Counted from the stretch's first letter, positions 53,845-63,616 are shown. The stretch is DNA of 64,000 nucleotides from Mesorhizobium sp. L-8-3 (GCF_016756615.1 NZ_AP023262.1:124001-188000); one strand, 5' to 3'. The notes: generated by a model not told the origin, from the letters alone. A program made the numbers and translations.

Positions 53845-54059
53845 GAAAGACGTCCTTGTTCAGTCCGGCGCGCCGCCGAAGCCCGTCATGTTCCGCGCGG
53901 CCCATCCGGGGCCGCTCGGCTTTCGGCCAGGAAAGCCAACCTTGCGCCGCGGGGCTCCGTCGCTGTCTCAACGGTGTCCGACACGACCCCGCGCAAAAAG
54001 GCGCTGCTGATCCATTGCTATTTTTGTGGTGCTCGGGCGTCGGCGCCGCGGTCGCGGGC

Positions 54060-55286
54060 TCAGCGCCACAGCCACGCGTCGATCCCGCGGGCGGCGGCTC
54101 TCCCCGTTGCGAGGCAGGCGGTGAGCAGATAGCCGCCCGTCGGCGCTTCCCAGTCGAGCATCTCGCCGGCGACAAAAATGCCGGGCAGCGCCTTCAGCAT
54201 ATAGGCGTCGTCGACGCCCTCCCAGCCGACGCCGCCGGCCGAGGAGATGACCTCGGCAATGGGACGCGGGGCGACCAGCGGGAGGGCGAGCGTCTTGATG
54301 CGGCGGGCCAGGCGCGCGGCGTCCTTGCGGTCATCCTCGGGAACGAGTTGCCTGAGCAGCGCCGCCTTGACGCCGCCGATGCCCGCACCCTTGCGCAGGC
54401 GGGTGGAGAAGCTCGCCTTGATGTCCTGCCGGCCGAGGTCACGGGCCAGCCGCTCCGAAGTCCTGCCCGGAGCAAGGTCGAGGGTGAGTACCGCGGTTCC
54501 TTCGCGCTCGAGCCGATCGCGCAGGGCCGCGGCATGCGCATAGACCAGGCTGCCCTCTATACCCGCGCCGGTCACGACGAATTCGCCCGGAACGCTGCCG
54601 GCATCTGACGAGGCGACGACCGACTTTATCGGGCTTCCCGCGAAGCGCTCCACGAATGCCGGGCTCCAGGCGACGTCGAAGCCGCAATTGGCCGGCCGGA
54701 AATCGCGGACTGTCACGCCCTTGTCGCGCAGCCAGCCCGTCCAGGCCGCGTCCGAGCCGAGGCGCGGCCAACTCGCGCCGCCGAGCGCCAGCAGGGCGGC
54801 ATCGCAATCCACGACCGTCTCTCCTTCCGGCGTCCGGAAGACCAGCCCATCCCCGGCGAAGCCGATCCAGCGGTGCCGCGTCAGGATCGAGACGCCTTGG
54901 TCTTCGAGCCGGCCGCGCCAGGCGCGCAGGAGGGGTGACGCCTTCATCACGGTCGGGAAGACGCGGCCCGAAGAGCCGACGAAAGTGTCGATGCCGAGAC
55001 CTTCGGCCCAGGCCCTCACGTCTTCGGGCGTGAAGGCGTCGAGCGCCGGGCGGAGCCGGCCGGCGGCATCGCCGAAGCGCGAGACGAAGGAAGGATAGTC
55101 CTCGGAATGGGTGATGTTGAGGCCCGACTTGCCGGCGAGCAGGAACTTCCGCCCGAGCGTCGGCATGGCCTCGTAGACCGTCACGCCATGTCCTGCGGCC
55201 GACAGCGTTTCGGCCGCCGCCAGACCGGCAGGCCCGCCCCCGATGATCGCGATCCGGTCTTTGTTCAACGTTTCGACACCTGGCAC
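54060..55286 (-). CDS. NAD(P)/FAD-dependent oxidoreductase (BaiN/HI0933-like, TIGR03862 type)
   Basis: This is a 408-residue flavoprotein. IAIIGGGPAGLAAAETL near the N-terminus binds the FAD ADP part; the LGRKFLLAGKSGLNITHSED segment is the hallmark of the HI0933/BaiN family. GIFVAGEMLDWEAPTGGYLL near the C-terminus is the second FAD motif. The physiological substrate is unknown; a GTG at 55286 is used, and a TTG at 55268 is an alternative. The gene stands alone between the RND remnant and the polar amino acid transporter. Confidence 0.88.
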   Translation of the reverse strand: MPGVETLNKDRIAIIGGGPAGLAAAETLSAAGHGVTVYEAMPTLGRKFLLAGKSGLNITHSEDYPSFVSRFGDAAGRLRPALDAFTPEDVRAWAEGLGIDTFVGSSGRVFPTVMKASPLLRAWRGRLEDQGVSILTRHRWIGFAGDGLVFRTPEGETVVDCDAALLALGGASWPRLGSDAAWTGWLRDKGVTVRDFRPANCGFDVAWSPAFVERFAGSPIKSVVASSDAGSVPGEFVVTGAGIEGSLVYAHAAALRDRLEREGTAVLTLDLAPGRTSERLARDLGRQDIKASFSTRLRKGAGIGGVKAALLRQLVPEDDRKDAARLARRIKTLALPLVAPRPIAEVISSAGGVGWEGVDDAYMLKALPGIFVAGEMLDWEAPTGGYLLTACLATGRAAARGIDAWLWR

Positions 55287-55475
55287 CAGTGATTCAACCC
55301 CTCTGATAGCAAGGCATGGTCAGCCGGAGAACGGCCATGGTCGTCCCGGATGCCTTTCGCAAGGGCAACCTTTCTGGTGCGCCGGCAATTCGAGGCCCGA
55401 GGGCCCGGCCCGCCGATTCGCGGCGCTCGTCATTGTTTTAGAAAGTGTTAATATTCATCAGCGCTAAATTGTCCC

Positions 55476-55604
55476 ATGCGCTATGTCATCGCGATCGTCG
55501 GGCTGACAGTTTTCGGGCTTTGGGACTTCGGAAAGAACGGCGGGAACACCACCGCGTCAATTGTCGCCGAAGTCTTTCGCGTCGGGAGAGCCCTGGGGCT
55601 CTGA
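55476..55604 (+). CDS. Possible 42-residue membrane microprotein
   Basis: An ATG at 55476 opens a 42-residue frame starting MRYVIAIVGLTVFGLWDFG, a single hydrophobic segment followed by a polar tail. It resembles small unannotated rhizobial membrane peptides, but I do not recognise a family. No strong ribosome-binding site is seen. An AT-rich stretch just upstream (55435-55470) could be a promoter. The rest of the 55287-55732 gap shows nothing else. Confidence 0.35.
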   Translation: MRYVIAIVGLTVFGLWDFGKNGGNTTASIVAEVFRVGRALGL

Positions 55605-55732
55605 GGATCACGCCCCCCTGCCCTCTGTCCACTTCCCCTGGGCGGCATCCTTTTCCTATTACATCGCATCCCAGCGGACATTTCTGAACGATGCAGCCTC
55701 AACCTTGCCGGGCCGCCGCCGATCGGCAGACG

Positions 55733-56506
55733 TCAGAAGCTGTTCCGCTCGCGATAGGTGCGCAGGAACGACCGGATACGTGCGTCCTGAGGATGGTGCA
55801 GGATGCGGCTCGGGCTGTCGACCCCTACCACCTCTCCCTCTTCCATGAAGACGACCTGGTCGGCCACATGGGCGGCGAAGCCCATCTCATGGGTCACCAC
55901 CGCCATGGTCATCCCTTCGCCTGCGAGCGCCTTCATCACGTTGAGCACCTCACCCACCAGTTCAGGGTCGAGCGCCGAGGTCGGTTCGTCGAACAGCATC
56001 AGCTTCGGCTCCATGGCGACCGCGCGAGCGATCGCCACGCGCTGCTGCTGGCCTCCCGAAAGGCGGGAAGGGTGATTGGCCATCTTGTCGGCCAGCCCTA
56101 CCTTGGCAAGCGCCTCGGCGGCGCGTCGACCGGCCTCGGATTTCGACATGCCCCGCACGCGGATCAGGCCCTCGGCCACGTTTTCCATGGCGCTCATATG
56201 GGGCCAGAGGTTGAACTGCTGGAACACCATGCCGATGGAACGGCGCATCTCGCGCAACTTGCGCCCCGACATCTTCCTGCCCGGAGCCTCATAGCCGATC
56301 AGCTGGCCGTCGATGCGGACTTCACCGGAATCGTATTCCTCGAGGAAGTTGATGCAGCGCAGAAGCGTGGACTTGCCGGACCCCGAAGGTCCGATCAGGC
56401 ACGTGACCTTGCCGGGCGGGATCGTCAGGTCGATGTTCTTCAACGCATGAAAGGGCCCGAAGTATTTGTTGACCTTGCGGATCTCGACGGATGACGCAGC
56501 CGGCAT
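55733..56506 (-). CDS. Polar amino acid ABC transporter ATP-binding protein
   Basis: This is a 257-residue ATPase of the polar amino acid (GlnQ/HisP) type. Walker A is GPSGSGKST, signature [15 protein letters not shown], Walker B LMLFDEPTSALD and H-loop VTHEMGF. The ATG at 56506 has AAAGGA upstream, which lies inside the end of the permease gene; a TTG at 56521 is less likely. It is the last gene of the four-gene set. Confidence 0.93.
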   Translation of the reverse strand: MPAASSVEIRKVNKYFGPFHALKNIDLTIPPGKVTCLIGPSGSGKSTLLRCINFLEEYDSGEVRIDGQLIGYEAPGRKMSGRKLREMRRSIGMVFQQFNLWPHMSAMENVAEGLIRVRGMSKSEAGRRAAEALAKVGLADKMANHPSRLSGGQQQRVAIARAVAMEPKLMLFDEPTSALDPELVGEVLNVMKALAGEGMTMAVVTHEMGFAAHVADQVVFMEEGEVVGVDSPSRILHHPQDARIRSFLRTYRERNSF

Positions 56507-56507
56507 C

Positions 56508-57170
56508 TCAGGTCCTTTCAACCAGGTGACTGGTGATGCGCGCTTCGAGCCGGCGGCCGATGCGCGATATGAATTCGACCAGGCCCCAGAAGAACAGCGC
56601 CAGAACCAGGTTGGCCTCGACGTAGCGAAACGTCTCGGTGGACATGCGCTGCACCTGATAGAGCAGCTCCGGAACGGTAATGATCGACAGGATCACGGTT
56701 TCCTTCGTGAGGATGATGGAGAAGTTCACCAGCGCCGGCAGGGCGGACACCAGGCCGAGAGGCAGGATGATGCGGCGCACGATATCGATCTCGGTCATGC
56801 CGATGGCGCGCGCGGCCTCGATCTGCCCTGTCGGAACGGCGCGGAAGCCGGAGCGGAAGATCTCTGCGAAATAGGGGCTGCCATAGACGGTCAATCCCAG
56901 CAGGCCCGCCGGCAGCGCGTCGAGGCGCAGGCCTATGAGCGGCCCGCCATAATAGAGCACGAAAAGCTGGACGAGGAACGGCGTGCCGCGGATCACCTCG
57001 ATATAGACCTGAATCGCCCACCCCGCCCAGCGGGGCGCATAGCGCTGGGCGAGCGCGATGAGCAAACCGAGCGCCATGCCGAAGACGGTGCCGAGCGCCC
57101 AGCACAGGATGGTGAAGGCGAAGCCTCGCAGGAGCGATGGGCCGTAATGCTGCAGGATGCTCCAATCCAT
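56508..57170 (-). CDS. Polar amino acid ABC transporter permease
   Basis: This is a 220-residue permease with about five membrane segments. The family's EAA loop is IEAARAIGMTEIDIVRRIILPLG. The ATG at 57170 overlaps the stop of the other permease by one base. The reading frame is open upstream to 57923, but that part overlaps the neighbouring permease in another frame and is not coding. Confidence 0.92.
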   Translation of the reverse strand: MDWSILQHYGPSLLRGFAFTILCWALGTVFGMALGLLIALAQRYAPRWAGWAIQVYIEVIRGTPFLVQLFVLYYGGPLIGLRLDALPAGLLGLTVYGSPYFAEIFRSGFRAVPTGQIEAARAIGMTEIDIVRRIILPLGLVSALPALVNFSIILTKETVILSIITVPELLYQVQRMSTETFRYVEANLVLALFFWGLVEFISRIGRRLEARITSHLVERT

Positions 57171-57817
57171 CACACGGCCGTCCTGTGCTCGAGATACCGA
57201 CCGAGCGCGGCCAGGCACAGATTGATGAGAAGATAGATACAGGCGGCGGCGATATAGACTTCGAGCGGACGGAACGTGGTCGCCGCCTGTGCCTGGCTGG
57301 CGCGGGTGATTTCCAGGATGCCGACGACCGAAACCAGCGACGAGGCCTTTACGAGCAGGATCAATTCGTTGATCAGGGCGGGCAGTGACAGCGCGACGGC
57401 TTGCGGAAGGATCACCCTGGTCCAGACGTCGAAGGGGCTCATGCCGATGGCCGCGGCGGCCTCGGCCTGTCCTTTCGGCAGTGCCGTGATCGCACCGCGC
57501 CAGATCTCCGAAATATAGGCGCTGGCGCAGACCCCCACGGTCACCACGGCCGCGAACATCGGCGGCACGTCCAGACCGACCACCGGCAAGGTGTAGTAGA
57601 AGACCAGCAGTTGCACCAGAAGCGGCACGCCGCGCAGGAAGCTGACCCATAGCGCGGCAAAGCGGCGAAGCGCGGGATAGGGCGACAGCCGCGCGGCGCA
57701 GATCAGCGTGCCGATCACCAGACCCAGCCCGATCCCCAGCACGGAGATCAGCAAGGTAAAGCGCGCCGCCCACAAAAGCGGCACGAAGCTCTCGAGGAAA
57801 ACCGGGATGGAGAACAT
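57170..57817 (-). CDS. Polar amino acid ABC transporter permease
   Basis: This 215-residue permease has about five membrane segments and the EAA loop AEAAAAIGMSPFDVWTRVILPQ. It partners the next permease. The preceding gene encodes the binding protein (57-base gap). The transported compound is probably a polar amino acid, but the pair cannot be assigned a specific one. Confidence 0.92.
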   Translation of the reverse strand: MFSIPVFLESFVPLLWAARFTLLISVLGIGLGLVIGTLICAARLSPYPALRRFAALWVSFLRGVPLLVQLLVFYYTLPVVGLDVPPMFAAVVTVGVCASAYISEIWRGAITALPKGQAEAAAAIGMSPFDVWTRVILPQAVALSLPALINELILLVKASSLVSVVGILEITRASQAQAATTFRPLEVYIAAACIYLLINLCLAALGRYLEHRTAV

Positions 57818-57874
57818 ACGCGCCTCGCCTTGCCGGAAGGGGCGCGGGCGGACAGGACCCCGCCCGCAATCCGC

Positions 57875-58693
57875 TTATTTCATCGGCACTTCGCGCGGCA
57901 ATTCGGTGTATCTGCCCAGCCACTTCTCCTGGATGGCCTGGATGCGCCCGTCGTCGGTCATCTTCAGCATTGCGTCGTTGATGGCCTTGGCGAAGCTCTC
58001 GCTGTCGGCCTCCTTGCGCAGCACCCAGGCGAAATATTTCTGTTCGCCGAACTGTGCCGGCGTGAAGAGGGCAAACGTCTCCGGGCGGTTCTTGACGAGA
58101 TAGGTCAAGTTGGGCAGCGAACCGGCAACCGCGTCGAGGCGACCCGCGGCCAGATCGGCATAGGCTTCATCCGTGGTGCCGTATTCCTTGACGGTGACGC
58201 CGCCGAGCTTCTCGCCATAGGCTTCGAGCTGCTTGAACTGGGCAGTGCCCTGCTGCACGCCCACGGTCTTGCCCTTGATGTCCTCGGGCTTGGTCAGGTC
58301 GTTGTTGGAGGCGGCCTTCACGAGCGAGACGGTCGCGTCGGCGATCGGCAGGGTAAAGGTATACCGTTCGAGCCGCTCGGGCGTTATCGTCACCGGCGCA
58401 ATCACGATGTCGAACTTCTTGACCTCGAGGCCCGGCAGTTCGGCTGTCCAGGGAATGTCCTGATAGACCGGCTCGGCGCCGATTTCCTTGGCGACCTGAT
58501 CGAACAGATCCTTGGTCATGCCCTCATAGACGCCGTCCTTGAGCATATCGAAGGGCGCGTAATGCATATCGGTCGCCGTAACGATCTTGCCGGCGGCCTT
58601 GACGTCCGCGAGTTGGTCGGCCTGCGCCGTGCCGGCGAGGCCGAGCGCGGCCAGGCCGAGCAGAGCGGCTTTGATGGTCTTGTGTGCTGTCAT
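57875..58693 (-). CDS. Polar amino acid ABC transporter substrate-binding protein
   Basis: This is a 272-residue family 3 solute-binding protein. It has a signal peptide (KAALLGLAALGLAGTAQA) and the fold's ATDMHYAPFDMLKDGVYEG start. FDIVIAPVTITPERLERYTF matches the conserved hinge and Arg ligand region that binds the amino acid carboxylate. It is the first gene of the set binding protein-permease-permease-ATPase. Confidence 0.92.
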   Translation of the reverse strand: MTAHKTIKAALLGLAALGLAGTAQADQLADVKAAGKIVTATDMHYAPFDMLKDGVYEGMTKDLFDQVAKEIGAEPVYQDIPWTAELPGLEVKKFDIVIAPVTITPERLERYTFTLPIADATVSLVKAASNNDLTKPEDIKGKTVGVQQGTAQFKQLEAYGEKLGGVTVKEYGTTDEAYADLAAGRLDAVAGSLPNLTYLVKNRPETFALFTPAQFGEQKYFAWVLRKEADSESFAKAINDAMLKMTDDGRIQAIQEKWLGRYTELPREVPMK

Positions 58694-59137
58694 GTCATTG
58701 CTCCCTGTGGACTATCCGGTGACGCCGGTGTCGCGGCCCTGTTCGTGGGTACCGCCTAGAAGGCATGCGCAAGGCCGCTTTCGTCAACCGGATTGTGATG
58801 TCGATCGAAGCGCGGCTGCTGGAAATGGTCGCTGGTGGGGGTCCTCTGTTCCGGTTGTTGCTCTCCAGGCATCGGACGGCGTTCGCCGGGTTGAACGTGC
58901 CGCGTGTGCGGGCGCTGTGGCAGAGCTTGGAAATGGTCGGTGTCCCGACTGGTCAGGCGCTGATCGATGCGTTCAGGCCGAATGAGCGGCGGGCGCGCCG
59001 CCAGGCGGCACGCTGCGTTCATCGACCGCCGGTGGGCACCCGCTTTGTCACGAGTTGCTGGACAAGAAGCACAAGCCAACGGAATTTGCCTGCGGCAACC
59101 GGCGAATCGACACCTGCTTTCCGGGCACGGCAACGTC
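58694..59137. other. Intergenic region with no recognised gene
   Basis: These 444 bases lie between the amino acid binding-protein gene and the TetR gene. An open frame at 58765-59214 on the plus strand begins MRKAAFVNRIVMSIEARLLE and looks more protein-like for about 75 residues, then becomes Arg-rich and overlaps TetR. It could be the eroded start of a lost gene. No family is recognised. Confidence 0.35.
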
Positions 59138-59755
59138 TCACCCGCGTGCCGGACTTGTCAGATACGCCAGGATCAGCCTGCGGCATTGGCCGGCCATGTC
59201 TCCGGCGATGCTGACGGGATGTCCTTCGACAGCGCGGTGAGCGACCGTTTCGAGAACGGTTTCGACGAGCGCCGCCGCATCCGCGAGGTCGAGATCCGGC
59301 GCTATCTCCTCACGATGCCCCGCCAGTATCTTCTCGATCGTCCTGGCGATCCTGCTGCTGATCTCAGCGTTCTTTTCGTCGCGCGCCACTCGCCTGGCAA
59401 CCTCGATCAGCGTTCTGTGGAGTTCGGGCCCGTGCGGATGCGAGACAAGCGCCGCATGGATCATCGCGCCCACGCTTTCCCTCAGCGTCCCGCGTGAACC
59501 CTCCTCGATCGCCCGGACAAAGGTCGTGGCGAATTTCTCGCCGTAATGATCGACAACCGCGGCCGCAAGCGCCTGCTTGTTGGGAAAGTACTGGTAGAGT
59601 GAACCGACGCTCACCCCTGCGCGCTCGGCCGCTCGTGCGGTGGTGAGGGTTTCGAATCCCTGCTCCGTCAAAAGCTGAGCGGTTGCGACGATGATCGCCT
59701 CGACGGTGGCGCATGCGCGCGCCTGCCGGGGAATTTTGCGTGGATTTACATCCAT
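59138..59755 (-). CDS. TetR-family regulator, probable repressor of the MFS gene
   Basis: This is a 205-residue TetR regulator. The HTH runs through IIVATAQLLTEQGFETLTTA and AGVSVGSLYQYFPNKQALA. It is divergent from an MFS efflux-type transporter gene with a 90-base gap carrying a perfect inverted repeat, the usual layout of a drug-responsive repressor and its target. The ligand is unknown. Confidence 0.9.
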   Translation of the reverse strand: MDVNPRKIPRQARACATVEAIIVATAQLLTEQGFETLTTARAAERAGVSVGSLYQYFPNKQALAAAVVDHYGEKFATTFVRAIEEGSRGTLRESVGAMIHAALVSHPHGPELHRTLIEVARRVARDEKNAEISSRIARTIEKILAGHREEIAPDLDLADAAALVETVLETVAHRAVEGHPVSIAGDMAGQCRRLILAYLTSPARG

Positions 59756-59796
59756 TTGGAGGACTCGCCGGGCTGCAGTTCGAATGCGAACCCAAA

Positions 59797-59816
59797 ATGT
59801 GAAAAATTCGTCACAT
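59797..59816. promoter_or_regulatory. Candidate TetR operator
   Basis: ATGTGA (59797-59802) and TCACAT (59811-59816) form a perfect inverted repeat with an eight-base spacer. It lies 41 bases upstream of the TetR ATG and 29 bases upstream of the MFS ATG, where a dimer could block both promoters. Confidence 0.55.
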
Positions 59817-59845
59817 ATTCAAGCCTCGCGACAAGAGAGGCCTCC

Positions 59846-61039
59846 ATGAACCGCACAAAGCTCATTATCGCGGTCAGCATTGCGCTGTCCGTCCTGGCAA
59901 CAACGCTGATGCTGCCCATTCTCGCGCCGCTGATCCGCGAGTTGAATCTTTCCGTCAGCCAAGGCGGTCTGATGCTGTCGATCGGTTCGCTGGCCATGGT
60001 GATCACAGCACCTTTGTGGGGTACCGTCAGCGATCGCTACGGGCGCAAAGCAGCCATCGTTTCCGGCTTTGCGGGCATTTTCGTCGGCTTCGCGCTTTTC
60101 ACCGTTGCGGTGCAGACCGGCTTGAGCGGAAGCCTGACGGTGACCGCCCTTTTCATCGCCCTGACTGCCTCCCGCGCCTTTGTCGGCGCTTTCCTATCCG
60201 CCATTCCGGCGGGCGCGCAGGCGTTGATGGCCGACATCACGACCGCCCGGGAACGTTCGAGCGGCATGGCGATCATCGGCGCGGCAACCGGCCTGGGGCT
60301 TATCGTCGGCCCGGCCGTCAGTGGCCTTCTGGTGACCCGCGGCATCATCTTGCCACTGTTTGCCGCGGCTGCGCTTTGCGTCCTCGGTGCCATCGTCGCC
60401 GCCTTCCTCCTGAAGACGGAACCGGCAAAACCGCAGGCCCCGGCGCATAATGTCAGCCTGTTTTCCGCCGCGCTGCAGCCCTGGCTTTTCGCCGGCATTC
60501 TGCTCTGGGTTGCTGTTGCAACGACCCAGATCAGTGCCGGCTTCTATTTTCAGGACAGGCTCGGCCTGGATACCGGCGCCGCCGCCAGGATGCTTTCCCT
60601 GGCGCTGACCCTTGTCGGCGCGGCGATGTTTGTCGTGCAATTGCTGCAGGTCGGATTTCAGCGATTCTCGCCGCGCATTCTCGTCCTTGCCGGGGCGGGT
60701 TTCTGGATCGCCGGATTGCTTCTCCTGCTGTCGATGGCCGACGCCCTGTCCTACTGTCTCGCCTATACGCTTCTTGGTCTTGGCGCCGGTTTTCTCCTGC
60801 CCGGCGTCATGGCAGGAGCGTCGCTGGCCGCCGGCCACGATAGCCAAGGCGTGGCAGCGGGGCTGGTCTCGGCCTCCCAGGGCATCGGCTTCATCATCGG
60901 GCCGGCCGCCAGCACGGCCCTCTACGAATGGGACAAGGCGTTGCCGTTCTGGATCCTCGCAGGCCTGATGCTGCTTCTCCTCCTCAAATTCGCGATCATT
61001 CCGCTCCGTTTTCCGCGGCTTGGCGACGCCGAGAGCTAG
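59846..61039 (+). CDS. MFS transporter (drug/efflux DHA1-like)
   Basis: This is a 397-residue major facilitator protein with about twelve membrane segments. Motif A is PLWGTVSDRYGRKAAI. The loop ILAPLIRELNLSVSQGGL precedes it. The ATG at 59846 has GAGAGG upstream; the reading frame is open to 59756 but that adds no membrane segment. The divergent TetR gene suggests inducible efflux of a toxic compound. Confidence 0.9.
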   Translation: MNRTKLIIAVSIALSVLATTLMLPILAPLIRELNLSVSQGGLMLSIGSLAMVITAPLWGTVSDRYGRKAAIVSGFAGIFVGFALFTVAVQTGLSGSLTVTALFIALTASRAFVGAFLSAIPAGAQALMADITTARERSSGMAIIGAATGLGLIVGPAVSGLLVTRGIILPLFAAAALCVLGAIVAAFLLKTEPAKPQAPAHNVSLFSAALQPWLFAGILLWVAVATTQISAGFYFQDRLGLDTGAAARMLSLALTLVGAAMFVVQLLQVGFQRFSPRILVLAGAGFWIAGLLLLLSMADALSYCLAYTLLGLGAGFLLPGVMAGASLAAGHDSQGVAAGLVSASQGIGFIIGPAASTALYEWDKALPFWILAGLMLLLLLKFAIIPLRFPRLGDAES

Positions 61040-61190
61040 CCGAGGAGCGAGACGGAGTCGACTCAGGTCGGCGAGATCGCGATGGCGCCCAGGATGGAGA
61101 ACAGCCGTGAACACGGCGGTTCGCTTTCGGTGGCCATGCCCTTCAGGGTCGCGGCCACCGGTTGGACGAGACTGCGTAGGCGAGGCTCGA

Positions 61191-61793
61191 TCAGCCGAAC
61201 TTCACGAGGTTGAGCGCCGGGAGCGGTCCGCCGGGGAACTGGACGAGGCGCCCACCGACCGAGATCGACCCGAGGTCGATGCCGAAGAAGCCGAGCCTGT
61301 CGATCAGCGCGCCGACTTCCGCCTTCGCTCCGGCTTCGTCGCCGGAATAGAACAGGACACGCCTGCCGCCTTCGGCGCGGGGATCGCCCGAAAGCAAATG
61401 CGGTTGCAGGTGGTTGAAGGCTTTCACCACCCGCGCACCCGGGACGAGGCTGGCGAAGACCTCGCTGGAAAGCCGGCCGTTCAGTTCGGCGGGCTTGAAC
61501 AGCGGGGCTTCGACGGGATTGTTGGCGTCGATGACGACGCGGCCCTCGAAGTCCGGCAGGCCGGCGAGCGCGGCCGGCAGTTTCGACCAGTTCACGGCGA
61601 CGAGGACGATGTCCTTCGAGGCCGCATCCTCGCGGGTGCCGGCTTCGATGGTCGGGCCGATGGCCGCGACGACATCCTTCAGGCTTTCCGGGCCACGGCT
61701 GTTGGCAAGCGTGGCCCGGATGTTGTTGTTGGCGAGAGCCGTTGCGAAGGCGCGACCGATATTGCCCGCGCCGATGATCCCGATACTGTTCAT
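61191..61793 (-). CDS. NAD(P)-binding reductase (NADPH:F420-reductase-like)
   Basis: This is a 200-residue protein with a Rossmann motif, SIGIIGAGNIGRAFATAL. DIVLVAVNWSKLPAAL and RVVKAFNHLQPHLLSGDPR are typical of the NADP oxidoreductase/F420 group. The ATG at 61793 (MNSIGII) is used; 61844 adds seventeen residues. It follows the SDR gene on the same strand, so the two may be one unit controlled by the divergent LysR gene. Its substrate is unknown. Confidence 0.85.
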   Translation of the reverse strand: MNSIGIIGAGNIGRAFATALANNNIRATLANSRGPESLKDVVAAIGPTIEAGTREDAASKDIVLVAVNWSKLPAALAGLPDFEGRVVIDANNPVEAPLFKPAELNGRLSSEVFASLVPGARVVKAFNHLQPHLLSGDPRAEGGRRVLFYSGDEAGAKAEVGALIDRLGFFGIDLGSISVGGRLVQFPGGPLPALNLVKFG

Positions 61794-61827
61794 GGGGTTC
61801 GTCCTTTTCGTGTTCGGGTTCGGGTGA

Positions 61828-62580
61828 TCAGGCGGTGAGGCCACCGTCGGCGACGATGTCCGCGCCGGTGACGAAGGCCGCGTCAGGACTTGCCAGGAAG
61901 GCGACGACGCTGGCTATCTCGGCGGGCTGGCCGTAGCGGCCGATCGCCATGCCCGGGCCGACCATCTTGGCGACCGGACCGTCCGCCGGGTTCATGTCGG
62001 TATCGGTCGGGCCGGGATGAACCGTGTTGACGGTGATGCCCTTCGGGCCAAGATCGCGCACGAGGCTGCGGTTGAAGCCGGTGATCGCCCCCTTGGTCAA
62101 GGTGTAGAGGGAGGCGGTCGGAAAGGCGGCATAGCGCGTCATCGACGAGCCGATCTGAATGATGCGCCCTCCCGGCTTCATATGGCGAACCGCTTCCTGG
62201 GTCGCAACGAACACGCCCGTGACATTGACGGCTATCATCCGCTCATAGGCCTCGAAGGTGACATCCTCGATCGAGCCGCCGAGTCCGAGGCCGGCATTGT
62301 TGACGAGAATGTCGAGGCCGCCGAACGCCGAGACAGTCTTCGCCACAGAGGCCCGGACCACATCGGGATTGCCGGCATCGGCCTCGATGGCGAAGGCCTT
62401 GCCGCCCGCCGCCTCGATGTCGGCGACGACCTGGCGAGCCTTGTCGGGCGACGCGCTGTAGGTGATGGCGACCGCCGCGCCATCCGCAGCAAGTTTTTTT
62501 GCTATGGCCGCGCCGATCGAGCGCGAACCACCGGTGACGAGGGCGGCCTTGCCGGCCAGGGGACGGGCATGCTGGGTCAT
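61828..62580 (-). CDS. SDR-family oxidoreductase
   Basis: This is a 250-residue short-chain dehydrogenase. TGGSRSIGAAIAK binds NAD(P), NNAG is present, and the catalytic Ser-Tyr-Lys is in GSSMTRYAAFPTASLYTLTK. It resembles 3-oxoacyl-ACP reductase-like or glucose dehydrogenase-like SDRs. The ATG at 62580 (MTQHARPL) is used over 62634. It is divergent from a LysR gene that probably regulates it. Confidence 0.9.
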   Translation of the reverse strand: MTQHARPLAGKAALVTGGSRSIGAAIAKKLAADGAAVAITYSASPDKARQVVADIEAAGGKAFAIEADAGNPDVVRASVAKTVSAFGGLDILVNNAGLGLGGSIEDVTFEAYERMIAVNVTGVFVATQEAVRHMKPGGRIIQIGSSMTRYAAFPTASLYTLTKGAITGFNRSLVRDLGPKGITVNTVHPGPTDTDMNPADGPVAKMVGPGMAIGRYGQPAEIASVVAFLASPDAAFVTGADIVADGGLTA

Positions 62581-62637
62581 GGACTTCACTCCGTTCGGGT
62601 TTCGACGGAGAGAAGATGGCCTGTTTATTTCCATGCG

Positions 62638-62663
62638 ATTAGCGGGTAATGGCTTGAGCTAAT
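62638..62663. promoter_or_regulatory. Candidate LysR binding site
   Basis: ATTAGC (62638-62643) and GCTAAT (62658-62663) form a perfect inverted repeat with fourteen bases between, in the 106-base gap between SDR and LysR. LysR regulators typically bind such sites next to divergent targets. It lies 23 bases upstream of the LysR ATG. Confidence 0.45.
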
Positions 62664-62686
62664 TTCAAGTGATCATTGAAGGTAAC

Positions 62687-63616
62687 ATGGAGACGCTTGC
62701 CAATCTCGAAAGTTTCGTCAGAAGCGCCGAGGCCTCCAGCTTCTCGGGCGCCGCTCGGCGCATGTCGCTGACGCCAGCCGCAGTCAGCCGGAACGTGGCC
62801 ATGCTGGAGCGGAATCTGGGGGTGCGGCTGTTCCAGCGCTCCACCCGCAAGCTCGTCCTGACCGAAGCGGGCGAACGGTTCCTCCAGTCGATCGGCGACA
62901 GCCTCGAAGCCTTGCAGGAGGCGATCGCCGACGCCTCGTCCGGAGCCTCGGAGCCGATGGGCGTACTGAAGGTCAGCCTCAGTCCCACCTTCGGCGTCAC
63001 CCATATCCTGCCTCTGTTGCCGGAACTGCTCAGCAGATACCCGCTCATCCGGCCGGAATGGCATTTCGAGAACCGGCCGGTCGATCTCGTCGCCGAGGGT
63101 TATGACGCGGCGATCGGCGGAGGCTTCGATCTGGCGCCAGGCATTGTGGCCCGCACTCTGGCGCCAGCGCATATCATCGCCGTCGCTTCACCGGCCTATA
63201 TGGCGGAATGCACACCGCCGACGGATCCGGCAGGGCTCTCGCAGTTCGACGGCATCGTCATGCGGTCCCTCAGAACCGGCCGGATCCGTCATTGGTCCAT
63301 GCGTGACGCGGCGGGAACGCAGATGATGGCGATGCTGCCCGAAACCGTCGTCGTCAACGACCCGGCCGCGATGCGTGAGGCCGCAAGGCTCGGTCTCGGC
63401 GTGACGATGCTCGCGGTGCCCGATGTCCTTCAGGAGTTAGAGAACGGCAGCCTCATCCGCCTTCTCCCGCAGTGGTATGCCGATGCGGGCGCAATTTCCC
63501 TCTACTACGCCTCACGCACCCTGCTGCCGGCCAAGACGAGGGCGTTCGTCGATCTCGTGGCGGAGGTGTTCAAACGAGACCGGCTGGCCGAGCGGTTCGC
63601 CGGCAGCCTCGGATGA
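62687..63616 (+). CDS. LysR-family transcriptional regulator
   Basis: This is a 309-residue LysR regulator. The HTH is [20 protein letters not shown], with the recognition helix following ([19 protein letters not shown]). The effector-binding domain is full length. The ATG at 62687 (METLANLES) follows GAAGG; a GTG at 62669 is an alternative. It is divergent from the SDR and NADP-reductase genes and probably controls them. The inducer is unknown. Confidence 0.92.
   Translation: METLANLESFVRSAEASSFSGAARRMSLTPAAVSRNVAMLERNLGVRLFQRSTRKLVLTEAGERFLQSIGDSLEALQEAIADASSGASEPMGVLKVSLSPTFGVTHILPLLPELLSRYPLIRPEWHFENRPVDLVAEGYDAAIGGGFDLAPGIVARTLAPAHIIAVASPAYMAECTPPTDPAGLSQFDGIVMRSLRTGRIRHWSMRDAAGTQMMAMLPETVVVNDPAAMREAARLGLGVTMLAVPDVLQELENGSLIRLLPQWYADAGAISLYYASRTLLPAKTRAFVDLVAEVFKRDRLAERFAGSLG

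Noticed and set aside
58756-59133. A 125-codon minus-strand frame in the gap before TetR
   Set aside because: Low-complexity Arg/Pro/Gln-rich product without a ribosome-binding site; no support over the non-coding reading.
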